From: Schistosoma mansoni
Lineage: Eukaryota > Platyhelminthes > Trematoda > Strigeidida > Schistosomatidae
Reading direction: 5' to 3'
Assembly: GCF_000237925.1 (NCBI RefSeq)
Contig: NC_031500.1
Coordinates: 2,766,185 to 2,830,184, forward strand
DNA length: 64,000 nt
The notes below the pieces were generated by a model. It was not told the DNA's origin, did no database searches, and was given only the letters and a program-made list of their open reading frames with translations. Position numbers and translations under genes: made by a program. This document shows, piece by piece, positions 27,850-40,439 of this stretch (its first letter is position 1; each line of letters starts with the position of its first letter).

Positions 27850-30590
27850 CTTTTCATAGGATTTACGAGCTCAATAATGTTATTTGCAGATTTCCGTCGC
27901 AAGTCCTTTGTACTTAGTCTTATTGATAATAAAAATACCTTGAAAGCAAAGTACTTCAACTGTTTTTTGTATGGTGTGTAGATTTGGAAACGCAACAACT
28001 GATCAGTATATTTGAATACATCCCACTCGATATGTGGTTATAAATGACATACTTAGCAAATTTAATGATTGGTCTAACATTTGTACTATTATCACTAAAT
28101 GACCGTATAAAAATGATATATATTGCCAAATCTTAGAAATAGAGATATGAACCGTGTTCTTTTATCTAGTGATATAAGTGTATCGTGTTGACTGGACGTT
28201 CTCGTAACTATAGTACTGCACGGAGGTTTACAATGTTGGTGGGAGCTCTATCCTCAAAAGAATCCCCCTGTCTATGCATTACTCAGTGGTTGGAATGACG
28301 GAAATTCTTCATGAACAAAATATAAATGCGGATTCAATAAACGTCCGGCATTTATCAAATCTCTGTTGTGTCTTCGGTATTTTCATTTACTTACAAATCT
28401 TTTGGAAAGTAGTGTTTTAATTTATGACCTGAAAATTCAAAACATTTGGGGTGATATTAGGCATTTTGTATCTTTTAGGTTGAACCAGTAAATAATCTTG
28501 TCGAAAATGGGGACCGATCCAAGTAAGATAGCCACTTGGGTCGGTTCGTTGTTTTAATCACATTGCACTATCTTCACAGCTCCATAGTGACAAGTAATTT
28601 TGTGTTTAGTTGTACACATGGAGGATGAACAAGTTAGTCTTTCTGGCTGTTGTCATTACTGTTAGAAGTTAGTGGTTTTAATTTCCGTGTGAAATAGCCA
28701 TGATTAAGTAGTACTTTATCTTATCTGTTCCAGTCTTGTTTGTTGGCATTGCCATTGTTTACCAAAAGACATGTTACCAGTCACCACTTTTGTACCACTG
28801 AGTTGCGACCTAGAACAATCTTAATTTGTTAATTACTTGACTATTTCAAGGTGGGACAATTGTCGATTTTCGGTCACTTTATAAGATATTGCAGAGAGCT
28901 GAATAATATTTTGAAGCGGAAATGGTTTGTGAGATAGTTATTTAGTCTACGACCACATATCTCACATCTCCTTGAGAGAAAGTGTATAACGACGAGATAG
29001 TATAACTATTTTCAGTACTTCTTGGGTTGAGTTTATAACTTTCTAATTTCGGAAGTATCTCAATTCGTCTGACTGAATGAAAACGAGTGATTTAAAATAA
29101 GTCTGTCATATACTACTGTTTGGCATTGGTTTTTCATTTGTTTTGTAATTTAAAAGTATAGATTTGCCGTGTTGATGTTTCAGCTTTAAATATAACATTT
29201 AAAATATGTAATATTTTATTAGTCATACTAGTTTCTCTTTTGCAAATGCTAGAGAACAAAACATTCTCGTTTACGTACTTTTTGAACAGAAATGATGTGC
29301 TGTGTATAGACTGATTATCTAAAGGTGCTACTTTTTTCCTAAACGAAACTACACATGTGGTCAGACTTTTTTTCCTAACATTAAACCGGCCAATTGTTTT
29401 TCGTACAACATGCAATTAGGTCATGATCGATAAAATTTGTTCAAGGATTGATTATGATTGATCAGTTACGATTTAAATACTGAAAATAGCCTTGTATCAC
29501 TGTCAGATAAATCGCTTAGGAATGCGAATTGTAGTGTTACTTTTCCTACGCTTAAGCGAATGACGAAATCAACAGTTAAGAGTTGGTTTTACAGTTAACT
29601 ACAATAACTAAATACATTTGACCTGTACCATTGAGCGTTTATTATTGATTTTGCGTTTAAGATTTCGACAGGTCATTAATCCCATTTTAGTCAAATACGA
29701 CTTCCAGTATTTGGAGGTTTGAAGTGTTTTCGAAGTAAGGTTAATTTCGTTATGTTCAAAAAACTTACACTTAATTCCCCCTTGCAGGCTTTACCAAACC
29801 TAAGAGTTCTCGTTCAACTTTTATGGTGTTTGACCTTCATGCACTTGGCTTTTCGTACTTCTACTCTGGTTCGGAACGTATAATATTGTCACTATCTCAT
29901 TCAAAACGTCGTGATTCCTAACCCAAAAGGTGGGCCTATGCTTGGCGAATAAGTTATATTGAGATACCAACCATACTCTGCGAGAATCGCTTTGGTTTGT
30001 TTCTGCTATTTCCCTTGTATAGGGACGAAAGTTCTATTATTATTTAGCTTATTTGAAATGGAAAATCCTCAGTATCTGTTGAGCACTAGGCAGCTATTTC
30101 TCCATGGGTTATATCTCAGAAGTGATAACTACCTACGACTCTGGAAACCACGGGTTTTGCGTTGAGCATGATACGTTTTGATCCTCGTGTAAAAATAAAG
30201 TAATCCGCATGAGGAATTGGGGAAATTGCGCGACCAATGTATTAAACTAGTGTTCAGTGATGACTGGATTTGTGCATCAATCAGCTGATACTTCACATAG
30301 TCTATGTAGATCAAAGGCCTTGAGAAACATTTACTTTGTCAGCTGAATGCATCTCGAGTAGAGTTTTAAGTATCTTGATTGGTTTAGCTTAGTTTGTCAT
30401 TTTTCTATCAGTCTGTGCCAACTTGAGTTGCACAAATATCGTATTTTATAATGATTGTAAAAAGCCTTGTGTCTGATTATCTATCGATAGATATTGTTAT
30501 ATGAGATTTCTTTCCATATATATGTCATAGGACGGGAATAATATATATGCATAAAAATATTATTGTACAATTTGTTGGTATCTACGTTGA
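27850..30590. other. Intergenic, nothing identified
   Basis: AT-rich sequence between ATP5F1A and the hammerhead-bearing element. Short frames at 29134-29415 (-) and 29959-30165 (+) show no domain, splice context or repetition in this window. Confidence 0.4.
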
Positions 30591-30599
30591 TTTATAGGT

Positions 30600-30900
30600 G
30601 ACACCACAGAACAGGGTAAAATAAAAATTTGAAATATGGGGTGGCCAGTTTACATGGATCAAATACCACTATGAGAGATACGGATTCTAGGCCTTTGACC
30701 GAATCTGGCGTCTCTGACTGTGAAGCTGAACGACACGGGGTCGAATCAGTCGGGGAGCATCAGTCCGCTCAAAACTACAGGTACACCTTGCTGACGAGTG
30801 CCAAGTATCACGAAACCTAGGTCCAGGGTTTCCTGTTGACCACCTCCAACAACTATTCTTAAACAAGAATTCAAATGGTGAAAGCAAATGATGCAGGTTT
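30600..30900 (+). mobile_element. Short tRNA-like element with hammerhead ribozyme
   Basis: A B-box-like GGGGTCGAATCAGTC lies at about 30737-30751, followed by a hammerhead core at 30776-30836. The sequence between and around them differs from both other SINE types in the window, apart from the conserved ribozyme bases. The ends are not defined because no second copy is present here. It may be a third SINE family, or the hammerhead-bearing terminal part of a Penelope-like element, which are known to carry such ribozymes. Confidence 0.6.
30776..30836 (+). ncRNA. Hammerhead ribozyme, well formed
   Basis: CTGACGA at 30791-30797; stem II GTG/CAC with loop CCAAGTAT; GAAA at 30812-30815; stem III ACC/GGT with a two-base TA loop; then C30823, giving a GUC cleavage triplet. 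Stem I is six pairs (ACCTTG 30785-30790 with CAGGGT 30824-30829, one G-U), followed by an internal loop and an outer helix CAGG/CCTG (30778-30781 with 30832-30835). The internal loop in stem I is the usual place for the tertiary contact of natural hammerheads. All invariant bases are present. Confidence 0.85.
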
Positions 30901-33900
30901 ACGAAGTTATTGCAGGTAGCACATTGTTATTATGGATTTCAACAGCCATAATTTGGAGAAAAGCAAATCCAAAACGTCTAGGTCATGAAAAACTTAGTTG
31001 TTCGAAGCGTATAGATTTAATAAACATTTAGACTTGGTTGAAAGTAGAAGAAACTTTTGGACTATTTATTTGAACACTCTTGATTTTGACAGCTGAGTAG
31101 AATAGAATGAAGTCAAAGGCTAAGATGATTCTTTAAAAAATCACTTGAAATACCCGTATATATTACTAATATAAATTATAACGAATGAAGTTTTCACTCC
31201 TTATTCAGAAGGAAATGTAGTTTATTATAGTCGTCGTTCATCAATTGAAGCTAGTTTTCATTACAAGCTCGGAAACTATAACTAGATTGGATTGCAGAGT
31301 AAATTAATCTCAGTTTTAGACTCTTTACCAGTAGACATTCATCAATTTATAAGGGAGTGAGTCCTAAACATTGACGTTCGTTTGAAGACGAGTCTACCAA
31401 ACGGAAGTATGGTGTTCCGTATTTTCAATCTGAGCAGCTGAAAAGGTGCCACATTCCTACGCAATCGGTTAATTAGTACATTAATCTTGTTTACTTTTCT
31501 TAAAATAGTCAGCTGGATAAATTTTATTTATGCTGATAATTGTATTGATTATTTGATTTTTATCAATAAAAGTTTATATGTATATATATATATATATATA
31601 CCACCTTATGAACAAAAATTCATTCCGATTAAGTATCTTTCTTTTTACATATTTGAGAGTACCTTTCATTGAAACATACCATTAGCTGAATCTCAAATTA
31701 AGCAAGTACAAAATGACTATCCACAAAGGTTCGTGCCAATTGTAGTAATTCATTGGTCAGTACGAAGTCCATATAGACTTCGATCAACTATCTGTTCAGC
31801 CGTAAACTGTTTAGCCCTCAGACCTGTATGCTTACCTCTAGTCGAAAAACCAAATACTTGGAATCCTGCTATAATCTTACGTGTTCCAATATTGTATACA
31901 AACAAATTCAATTATTCTTCGTTTTGCCAAGAGCTCTTCCAGTAGGAAATGATCGGCGAACACAGCTGTAATAATATTGAACCCTAGTTTGCTACTATCA
32001 CTAGAGTGTTCGGATTTTATGTTTCTTCTTGAGACAGTTTGTGCAATAATATTCACTAACATCTTTAACTTTTAAACCTTTTAGTTGTTCAGAACAATAC
32101 ATGTTAATATGTCTACCTTAATCTTACAGTATTCGATATCGCAGCTATAATTATTCTGTAACTTGGTGTTTGTAGCACATAAATTTTACTGCAGTAAAAT
32201 TAAGTCCTAGGGTTTCTAACCTGATTCACTTTATCCCTTCAGAATCATACGTCTAATTCCCAAGTTGCTTTCTTGTTGATTCGAATAGTGACTAGCAATT
32301 TCCCGTTGTGATAATATTCATGTTGATTAGCATTACATGGAAAGCTCAAAAATACACTGGGGTTTTTGGATTCGAGTGGAGATTTTCCTACGATCATCTG
32401 ATGTAATAATCCTTATAAAATGAAGCGGTTAAAACAGCCAGTCAATATTGCCAACTTCAGAGCTAGTGTGTAGAAAACGCGACTTATTTATTAATTAAAT
32501 GAGCTTCAGTGATAAAACCGTAACTGTTTAACCTTCAAATAAATAAAAGTAATTTATTTACCAATTCAGGCACGATAAACTTAGTTTCTGTTAGGCTTTC
32601 TGTATTTATGTTGTATATCAAACTATACTTGTTACTTACCTTCATCTAAATATGAGCTTGAATCTTAGTAGGATTTATTGATATTATTGCGATTCAATTC
32701 CTTTTGTTGTACCAAGTTCTGTCATTACTAGCTTAAGTGAGTTGTCTTGACTTTTGGATAGACAAATTAATCTTATTTTTCAAATCATGATGTACGCAAA
32801 AATCCGGCCTTACAAATTACTCACTTATAACCTTTTATTTGTCGCTTACTCTATTCGTCACATGTCTCTAGCTTGCCTTTTGTATCTGACTATAAATGTT
32901 GAGTCAGTTTTTGTAAAATCGATTGGGTATTTCTGCTACTTGTTTGTATTTCTTTTCATCTCTTAGGGTTCGTCAGCAATATCGAATGTCTGAAATATAC
33001 GTTCCTCAAATACTTTCGTATTTGACTTTTTACATCTACGTTGTTTACGTGAATAAATACGAAATCACATAAGGCATATTTCACTAGCATTGTTAACGGT
33101 CCGATCTTTTTTTTATAAATAACAGTGTGTTAATAATTTTGAAAATCAGTTTATTTGGAATATGCCAGATAATTCAAAAATAGTTCCAGGTGTGGAACTC
33201 CGCCTCTCTGTGTCAATCTAAACATTCACCTTTGCACAATCCTGCAAAACATATATTTGTTTGAGTCGAAGAGCAGTGGTTACTGTTTCCACTTGAAATA
33301 TAGCACATGGAACCGCACATTTAATTGAATGATTAGACCGTTTAGACAAACACCGGTAATATCAAGTACAACGTTAGATAACGAGTCTACTGAACAACTC
33401 TGATGTCTTAAAAGTCATTAAGCATGCTAATCGAAATTGTGGTTCAGAAAGATCCTGAGCTGTTTGTTTAAATATTTGTTTTTGTCTTCCAATTAACAAT
33501 CATTCTAACACTCTAAATGATGTTGACATGTCTAGAAGCATACTTCTACTAAATCAGGTCAAGTAGTACTTGTAAAGTACCCAGTTTTTAAATACTATGT
33601 AATGTAACCATTAATCATCTCCAGACTCACCGAGTCCCCTATTTCATAATTATTTACTAGGTTAGGTTGAATGTACGTTTATACCTAAAACTTTTGTATA
33701 AGCCGATTTTTATATACAACAATAAGTTCAACTGCTCATTTTGCTTACTTCTCCAGTTCGACTACTTGAGTTTATTTTCAATCTTTTGTATCATTTTCAC
33801 ACTAATTAAGTAAACACCCGAACAACACAACTCACACAGTTTTTCAACTTTTTGCTCAGTACTTTCTAAATTTAGATACTTGTTCCACCTAATAACCGCA

Positions 33901-34400
33901 AACTTCTATACAGTAATAGACTGTTTTTAACCATTACTAACAGAAGCGTACAAAATTATGATTTTTTAGAAACCAGAGTAATCTGTTACGAATTGCTCCT
34001 TTGATTAGTTGAAGTTCGTCATCTAAAAAAAGTAGATACATTTTGTCGTGACAAGTTTATTTTTAAATAGCATCCTAAGGAGACTATTTGGAAGTTCAAT
34101 TTTATTTATTTGGTCATTGGTCGTTAAAAGTACCAAATATTAACCGGTAAAGACAAGAAAAATTGTAACAGTACACTATTTCTTATTGTCTATACAATTC
34201 ACAGCCATCAACAAGATATACATATAAAATAAAGGATTAGAAAGACACTTGACTGAACGTTAAAACAAAAAGTTATATATATATATATATGATGGAGCTC
34301 ATCTAATTTTTCTGCATTAGCATTCATAATTGAAAAGGTGAGTACAGACAAAAAACAGTGATTTTCTTGTGCAACATTTACAAAATAGCATAGTTAAGAA
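30901..34400. other. Intergenic, with two (TA)n runs
   Basis: Apart from TA microsatellites at about 31578-31601 and 34271-34290, no gene or recognised repeat was seen. Plus-strand frames at 31733-31945 and 32754-32966 have no family resemblance. Confidence 0.4.
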
Positions 34401-34408
34401 AGAGAATA

Positions 34409-37400
34409 TCACGATAAATTATCATTTGAAACGGAAATCGGGGGTGGGATAGGTGGCAGCGGTGTACCATTTGTTTGTATGGGTTGGGTTTGTTCAGTCG
34501 AGAAATTCGAAATTGTATGGATGGACGGAATATATTTTCCTGCAGATTGAATACTTGTAGTATTTACATGGTTTAGAGCTGGAATGTACCTAAAAATAGA
34601 GAAGATAATGATTAAGAATCAGGATGAAATATACCTAAATGACCACGAATAGAAATGCAAAGTAGTTCACAAGCTACACCTATATAATGAAGACGAGTAG
34701 CTTAATAGGTAAAAACAAACTGTCTAAAGCCAACAAGCAACACCTCACTAATGATTATAATAGCGACAATAAATATATAGCCCTATGCTTGTGAAACCTG
34801 GCCTCTCCGAGTTGAGGATGTTAGACGACTCTCTGTGTTCGATCATCGTTGTCTCCGAAGGATTGCTGACATCCAGTGGCAACACCATGTTAGTAATGCA
34901 GAGGTTCGGCATCGTGTGTTCGGGCGCAGAGACAATAATTTAATTGGTGTCACCATCATGAAACATCGACTTCGGTGGCTTGGACATGTTCTACGAATGT
35001 CGTCCCAGAGACTTCCACATCGTGCATTATTTGCCGACGCTGGGACTGGTTGGAAAAAGCGGAGAGATGGTCAGTGTATGACATGGTGTCGTATTATGAA
35101 GGAAAGCTGCAAAGGGCTGGCTTCTGTTGGTCCTTCAGGACTTCCTGGCTGGGGTCCGAGAGATGGTGCATCACAGTGGCTAGAGACGTTATTAGACATG
35201 GCTCAGAATAGAAGCCAGTGGCGATCCTGCTGTAAGCTTCTTTTACTTTCTTCATAAAGAGTGGTTATAACTTTCTTAACTGAGAGAGTTTTTCTGGTTG
35301 GACATTTCAGTTCCTCCATCATTACTCTTCTCTTTTTATCCTTTTTTCCTTATATATACGCATCTTCCTCTTTCTCTTCCCATTCTCATTGTTTTGTGTG
35401 GCGCATGTATATCTGGTGCCCCCTTGCACCAATACGTATGTGTTTAAATAAATAATACATACTACGTATACCCAACTATCTACCTCGACTCATGATGTTT
35501 GCTCGTGTAGGAGTAGGTTGGAAATAAGGTAGCGGCAACCACAGAAAGACGTGGTATCATTCCATGAAGTCAATGTCTGTTGGACTAAGTATTATTTATT
35601 TGCTTTAACACATAAACAGTGGAACAAGAGAGCACTAAATACATATGCGTCACACAATAACAATGAGGCAAGTAGCAGTTATCATTGATTTGTGTGAGGG
35701 CTGTGATACTACCCTGACGCTCAAACCAAAGCAGGGGACTAAGTAGTGCAGAATAATTGGTTGGAGTTTAGACAATTACCACAATGAGCGATCGGAAACA
35801 TTGTGTAATATGGCACAGATGCATTCACTATTTGTCTTCCCCTAGATCACAAGTTTTAGAATTATTTTATAATTTTTATTATGCAAATCCTTTCTTCCCT
35901 CTTAAATCATATGGCCCGCTTGATTTTTTTTCTACTGCTGCAACCATTACTACACCTATTACTCCGGTACTTATCGTGGCAATTTTATCTCGCTGTGCAT
36001 ACATCGTGTGTGATGTAACTTTAAAGTATGCACACATCCCAGGTTCTCTGGTGCCTATCATTGACTAACTGTGTATTTCAGTTGACCTATTGTAACAAAT
36101 GTTTTGTGATGATAAATAAACGGTAAGTATTAAAAAAAAACAAAAGAAGTCACTAAAAGTAACCGTCCGATTTGAGAAGCATGAGAACAAACGCAAAATA
36201 CACAAGCGCTAAAAACAACGAATAAAAATAAATACATCAGACAGACAGCGATTTTCTATTTTATATACGGCAATTTTCAGACAGACGAAGTTGCTTCCCA
36301 ATTTAGAAAAGATTAGAAATCTAAAACTCTGAGGTGGCCTCACGTTCAACATTGATTCATCCGAAATGGTACTTGTAAGTCATTCCGAAGCGAGGGTACA
36401 TAATTATATTTCAGAAGTCGTCCATGTTTATTTGCGGACGCACCATTTGCAGTTTAACCACTTGCAAATATAATACTACAGGTGAATGGTTTCTCAGTAT
36501 CAAATGTGTCTCTTGGCTCATCAGGCCTCATTTTAAAAAAAAACTAAATGTCCAATCAGTCAGCTAAGAATATAGAAAGTCGATCAGTGCCTCCTGTACA
36601 CCCAAATGGAAGTGAAAAAAAGTGTAAAATTCTCTGAATGGATATCATAGGATGAAGGGCAGTTGCATGAAGTGCTTGATAATTTCCGGCCATGGAGTCT
36701 TTTCTCGTTCCTTTTTTCCTCAATAATGTAATTTCAGTTCAACGCTCCATATTTCTAGTGTCCTATTATTTTCTGATTTATGAGAAGTGACTTGAATAAG
36801 CAATACGCTACTTAAAACATTGCGTCTACAAAGCCGTTCGCAGTTGAGAGTTTAGATCTATACCTTAAGAATGCATTTGATAAGTGTTCAAATCTCACTT
36901 ATGCACTCAAACTATTATCCTTGTATATAAAGCTTGTGTCCAGTCAACAAAATGGCTCAGTGGTCTAGAGGTTAAGCGTTCGCGCGCGAGACTGGAGGTT
37001 GTGGGTTCTAATCTCGCATGCGAAATCGTGGATGCGCACTGCTGAGCCCCATATTAGAACGAAATGGCTATACAGTGCTCCCATGGTGGTCTAGTTTCAA
37101 TGGACTCATTAATTCAACTCTTAAAATGGAAAGTTTTTAGAAAATAGTGACGTACCTGTTAGCCAATTGAGCATTGTTGTGTATATCTATCGTAAATGAA
37201 ACCACTGAAGGTGGGCCTGATACTTGTCTTATTGGTGGTGGTTTACAAATATTCAGCCGAACCAGGACGTTGAATGCTGCGCTAGATACTACAGAGACAG
37301 GTGGGCCTAAATGGTTTGGAAAAAATCTGGGTCATGTAGATAAGACAAAATTAGTCTTACCCAGCAAACGTGAAACTATCATCTACATCGCCAAGTAGTC

Positions 37401-38043
37401 CATTACTGTGTCTTTGAAAAAAACGCAAGTAAGTCCACGCAATAAAAATCCCAGTCACAAAGAGAGAAAAGGATATGCCAGTACAAAATCCAATGCTGAA
37501 TAAAACAGCAAAGGATAGAGCAGATATGAATGGTATGTGTTTATAGCGTATTTTCCCCAAAGGAAAATCGATCAATAGCTTATCTGACATCATCTGCCGG
37601 CCTAATACAGTGACGCCTCCCAAAAGCGCAACAAGGCCACATACAGGATATAAGAATAGAACACTTTTGTCATACATGATAAGTGATATTGGGAAAACAA
37701 ATAAAGCAACAGAGAGAGAAGAAGAAAAGTTTACCAATACACTAAATCGAAGCAGCTCAAGCCATTTGTATGGACCGGATAGCAACTTATCCATGAGAAA
37801 CACTGTCAGAATATCCAGCAAGAGAAGTGTGAGGGAAAAGTTGTAAAAGGAAGACGTGAAAAGTGTCCAAAACCGAAAGTAAGGTGGTAGGAGGTACCCT
37901 CCGATGATGCAGAAGTACGAATTCATATTTGGGATGTGGGACAAAGAATAGCATATACATTGTATACACATCACAAACTTCGTTTGCCACCGGCAATTAC
38001 AGACTTTGGTATAACGAAGGGCTGAAGCAATGTTCATTGTCAT
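34409..38043 (-). CDS. TMEM115: TMEM115-like Golgi membrane protein, complete, three exons
   Basis: Exons 38043-37361 (donor GG|GTAAGA), 37326-37156 (acceptor TGACCCAG, donor CAG|GTACGT) and 34589-34409 (acceptor TATTTTTAG, stop TGA) join with matching phases to about 344 residues, against about 350 in the human protein. TMEM115 is a rhomboid-fold, non-protease Golgi protein linked to retrograde traffic. Visible blocks: GGYLLPPYFRFWTLFTSSF, several hydrophobic segments in exon 1, WTYLRFFQRHSNGLLGDVDD across the family-typical WxYLRFxQRHS motif, then FFPNHLGPP and LVRLNICKPPP in exon 2, matching the FFPEILQP and LLVKVKIC positions of the family. The tail is Pro-rich (TPLPPIPPPISVS). Intron 1 is 34 bp. 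Intron 2 is 2.57 kb and holds two RTE 3' fragments and a SINE, all on the opposite strand. Exon 3 rests on phase, length and splice sites rather than similarity. Confidence 0.85.
34786..35456 (+). pseudogene. RTE (third type) 3' fragment in TMEM115 intron
   Basis: The fragment starts in the C-terminal domain (CETWPLRVEDVRRL near 34792) and includes a 140-codon frame 34835-35257 with DHRCLRRIADIQWQHHVSN, LRWLGHVLRMSSQRLP and LDMAQNRSQWRS. It continues through a T-rich 3' region to about 35456, ending AAATAAATAATACAT. It is closest to the copy at 60130-61960 on the other strand. Typical 5'-truncated RTE insertion. Confidence 0.85.
35480..36115 (+). pseudogene. RTE 3' fragment with nested insertion
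   Basis: Related to the 43-47 kb element. The C-terminal domain appears at 35486-35588 (FARVGVGWK, TWYHSMKSM) and resumes at about 35770-35850 (WHRCIHYLSSPRSQ, matching the final WRRCIHSLSS of the intact copy). Between them, about 35590-35745 is a different repeat, beginning TTTGCTTTAACACATAAACAG, that also occurs at 59997-60090. The 3' region ends near 36110 with GATAAATAAACGG. Confidence 0.7.
36120..36945. other. Intron sequence of TMEM115, unnamed
   Basis: No element was recognised with confidence. A 50-codon minus-strand open stretch near 36600-36740 has poor splice context. Confidence 0.3.
36950..37115 (+). mobile_element. tRNA-headed SINE, second family, dead hammerhead
   Basis: A-box-like TGGCTCAGTGG (36953-36963) and B-box-like GGTTCTAATCT (about 37003) lie about 40 bases apart, as in a tRNA gene. 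Downstream, GCTGAGCCCC replaces the needed CTGANGA and GAACGAAATGGC replaces the second box, so the ribozyme is inactive. The end (TGGTGGTCTAG, GACTCATTAATT) matches the copy at 62185-62320. It sits in TMEM115 intron 2. Confidence 0.7.
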
Positions 38044-38519
38044 TTCGTCTAGACTTCTAGCCTAAACTTCCTTCAGCTAGAACCTTGATTCACACTCCAC
38101 AGTTCATGGGCAAGGTAAATAAGTCACCTTGAAATTTAAAAACCGTGGTTACCTACAAATCACGAACTTCCAATTTTCAATATACTGAAAGCGCATGAGA
38201 AAAATTCATTTATCCTTACTTATGTCCAGATATTGGAGTACGATTCTATGGCTTTGTTGCTAATCACTTATATTAATTTGGATGCTTAGTTCAGGTGGTT
38301 TTAATGGGCTCGACAAGTAGTCGTTGTATTATATTAGTATTAAGAGAAAAACTTGGTTGCTCAGTCAGTGATGTTAATTCACCGTGCTATCATAGATCAT
38401 ATTGAGTAAAAGGGATTAAAAGCTATTTAGTAATTATCAGAAGATGAATATAATCTCAAGGGATTTCGATGAACCAAGTTGTCAATTATTTAATAGTTTG
38501 TATAAGAGCCTGCACCGTT

Positions 38520-38725
38520 TCACCTTTCCATAAATTTCAACCCATTGAAAACGTCGTCCACTTGGCCGCTAGTTGCTTGAACAACCAGATAATATGAGTC
38601 ATGTAACGTCGTCGAAAAATGGATTTGACACACCTGGACGATATTTGCTCGTGGAGGTGCCGTTTCAGTTAATGCGTTTCCGGTCTTATCAAACGAGTCT
38701 TTTAATCCTCCTAATGATGCTAGCA
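38520..38725 (-). other. Open segment of unknown identity
   Basis: A 68-codon stretch without stop, with balanced composition (LGGLKDSFDKTGNALTETA, then HFSTTLHDSYYLVVQATSG), ends at a stop near 38520. A CTAG acceptor-like site lies at its start, and CCAG|GTGTGTC within it would be a usable donor. It lies about 480 bases upstream of the TMEM115 start on the same strand. It could be an exon of another gene or a decayed retroelement; no family was recognised. Confidence 0.25.
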
Positions 38726-39139
38726 ACCAGCCAGATCTAAGTACAAGCTATACAATGCGCTTCTTATTTGTGATACTGATGATCCATAACGAATCCCGTG
38801 TTTCATTCCGCACTCTGTTCTGTTAAGTACATAGTTTATTTGAGGTGGCTGGTTTCACATATAATTTAGATATATATTAATAATGACACAATTATATGAG
38901 CCAAATCTTAATCTTCTCGAACGTTTTCATGATAAAATGTTGATAGCCTAATTGCACTGAAGACTTTTAAATTCCGACTGTCACAAAGGGTTGTGATTAT
39001 TTCAAAAATCAGTCACGAATTTCCAGCTTTGTATATTGAAACAGAATGTTTTTGAAAATCTCTTTATCATTTTGTTTGACGGTATTTCTATTTGTATTAC
39101 TCTTGTAAAGGTAAATAAGTCCCAAGAATAAGTAGTTCT

Positions 39140-39452
39140 GTAAGTATTGGACATTGAGGCTAACCCCGTTAATTTTACCGTACACAACCTAGCTGAAGGC
39201 TCTTGGTTATGCACTCGCACTAGATCACATTTGGACTTGACTCTTAAAGCATACTTTGAAACTGATAGCCAGCTCAGACGAAGCGCCTCCCAAAGTATCG
39301 AAAACCTTCATTCATCCCTGACAACTGATTCCACTGGGTTGGTATTCTTAGACCGTAAAGGTGTGGAGGGCATAAGCGTTGTCAAATCACGAATATCTAA
39401 GGCTGCTGTACTTTTTTTCCTCATTTCTTTGTATACACTGACCTTTATCTAA
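39140..39452 (+). repeat. R2-related open repeat
   Basis: A roughly 100-codon frame whose first 90 bases resemble repeat R2 (CTGAAGGCT, GGTTATGCACTCG, AGATCACATT compared with 7050-7080). Because it aligns with non-coding copies elsewhere, the frame is more likely a relic of a retroelement coding region than a host gene. Confidence 0.4.
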
Positions 39453-39459
39453 GATTTGT

Positions 39460-40430
39460 AAGGCTATATTCCTCAATAGCTTCTGACCATAGCTTTAATA
39501 CTGTTGGTTAACGTTCACCTTAAAGGTTCCATTATGATGTTGTGAGATTATGGGAAGTAAACAAATTCTTGTTCGTTAAGACTAAGGGATGTAGAGCTGA
39601 GTGATTGCTTATTGTTGATCTATTTCTAACTGTTTAAAACGTTTGTTTCATTGACTCATTTTGAGTAAGCCAAGCTTTGACCTCATTCTGTCAGGGAATT
39701 TTCACTTAGTTCTCAGATACTCGGTAACTAATTTTAACAGCTATCTTCCGACATTTAGTACGTTGGTTTATACCAGAGAAATCTTTCCCTGCGTGTTTTT
39801 AAGCGGCATCAAGCAACAAATAGAGGGAAAATAAGGACGGAAAAAAGCTTAATAAAAGGGTCATCCCGTCAGCAATTATTTCGAAATAAAGAAGAAACGA
39901 TCCAAAAAGCCTCTTCTCCTGCTTCCGGGAAATAGAGCGAAAATTTCCCCTTTTCATCTTCATTTGTCTGAATTATCTGATTTCAGCCTGGATACGCATT
40001 GAACTGTCTAATTTGTGCTTAGTTACGCATTGAATTGTCTATCATCTGATTAGCATAAAATGTCTAAGTTTTCCTCTTTATTTCCACCACAAGACACACG
40101 GCGACTGCTGTAGACTACATTGAAAAATGGTTCATGATCAAAGACATTTATTGACAGGATATAACATCATAGATTTCGTGGAGATTAACCAGAGATAGAT
40201 GCTCTTTACGTATTCTCATTGTAATTACAAAGTTCCGCTGTCAATTATAAGGATCTGTATAAAAAATTACAGGTAATATGTTGTTAATAAGTGTTAGATC
40301 CATTTTGAAAGTGAAAATCCCTCCATGCATACATTTGTGATTTCTTCCTTGTAGTTTCTTTATTTGTATATATTGTTAACTTTTTTGATGCTAATTAAGT
40401 CTGTAGCGTTTAATTTTCTTGGTTTTCTTA
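39460..40430. other. Intergenic, nothing identified
   Basis: AT-rich DNA; no gene or recognised repeat. Confidence 0.35.
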
Positions 40431-40439
40431 TCGTTTTTA

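Noticed and set aside
30629-30887. Open frames on both strands across the 30.7-kb ribozyme element
   Set aside because: They overlap the structured RNA, have no domain or splice context and are best explained by the non-coding element.
34634-34678. 45-base open segment (VACELLCISIRGHL) between splice-like sites in TMEM115 intron 2
   Set aside because: Its phase does not fit between exon 2 and exon 3, whereas those two join directly and give the expected protein length.
36953-37015. Possible tRNA gene
   Set aside because: A and B boxes are present but no cloverleaf acceptor stem could be paired, and the sequence continues as a SINE.
37041-37075. Hammerhead in the SINE at 36950
   Set aside because: CTGANGA is replaced by CTGAGCC and the stem III side is disrupted; counted as dead.
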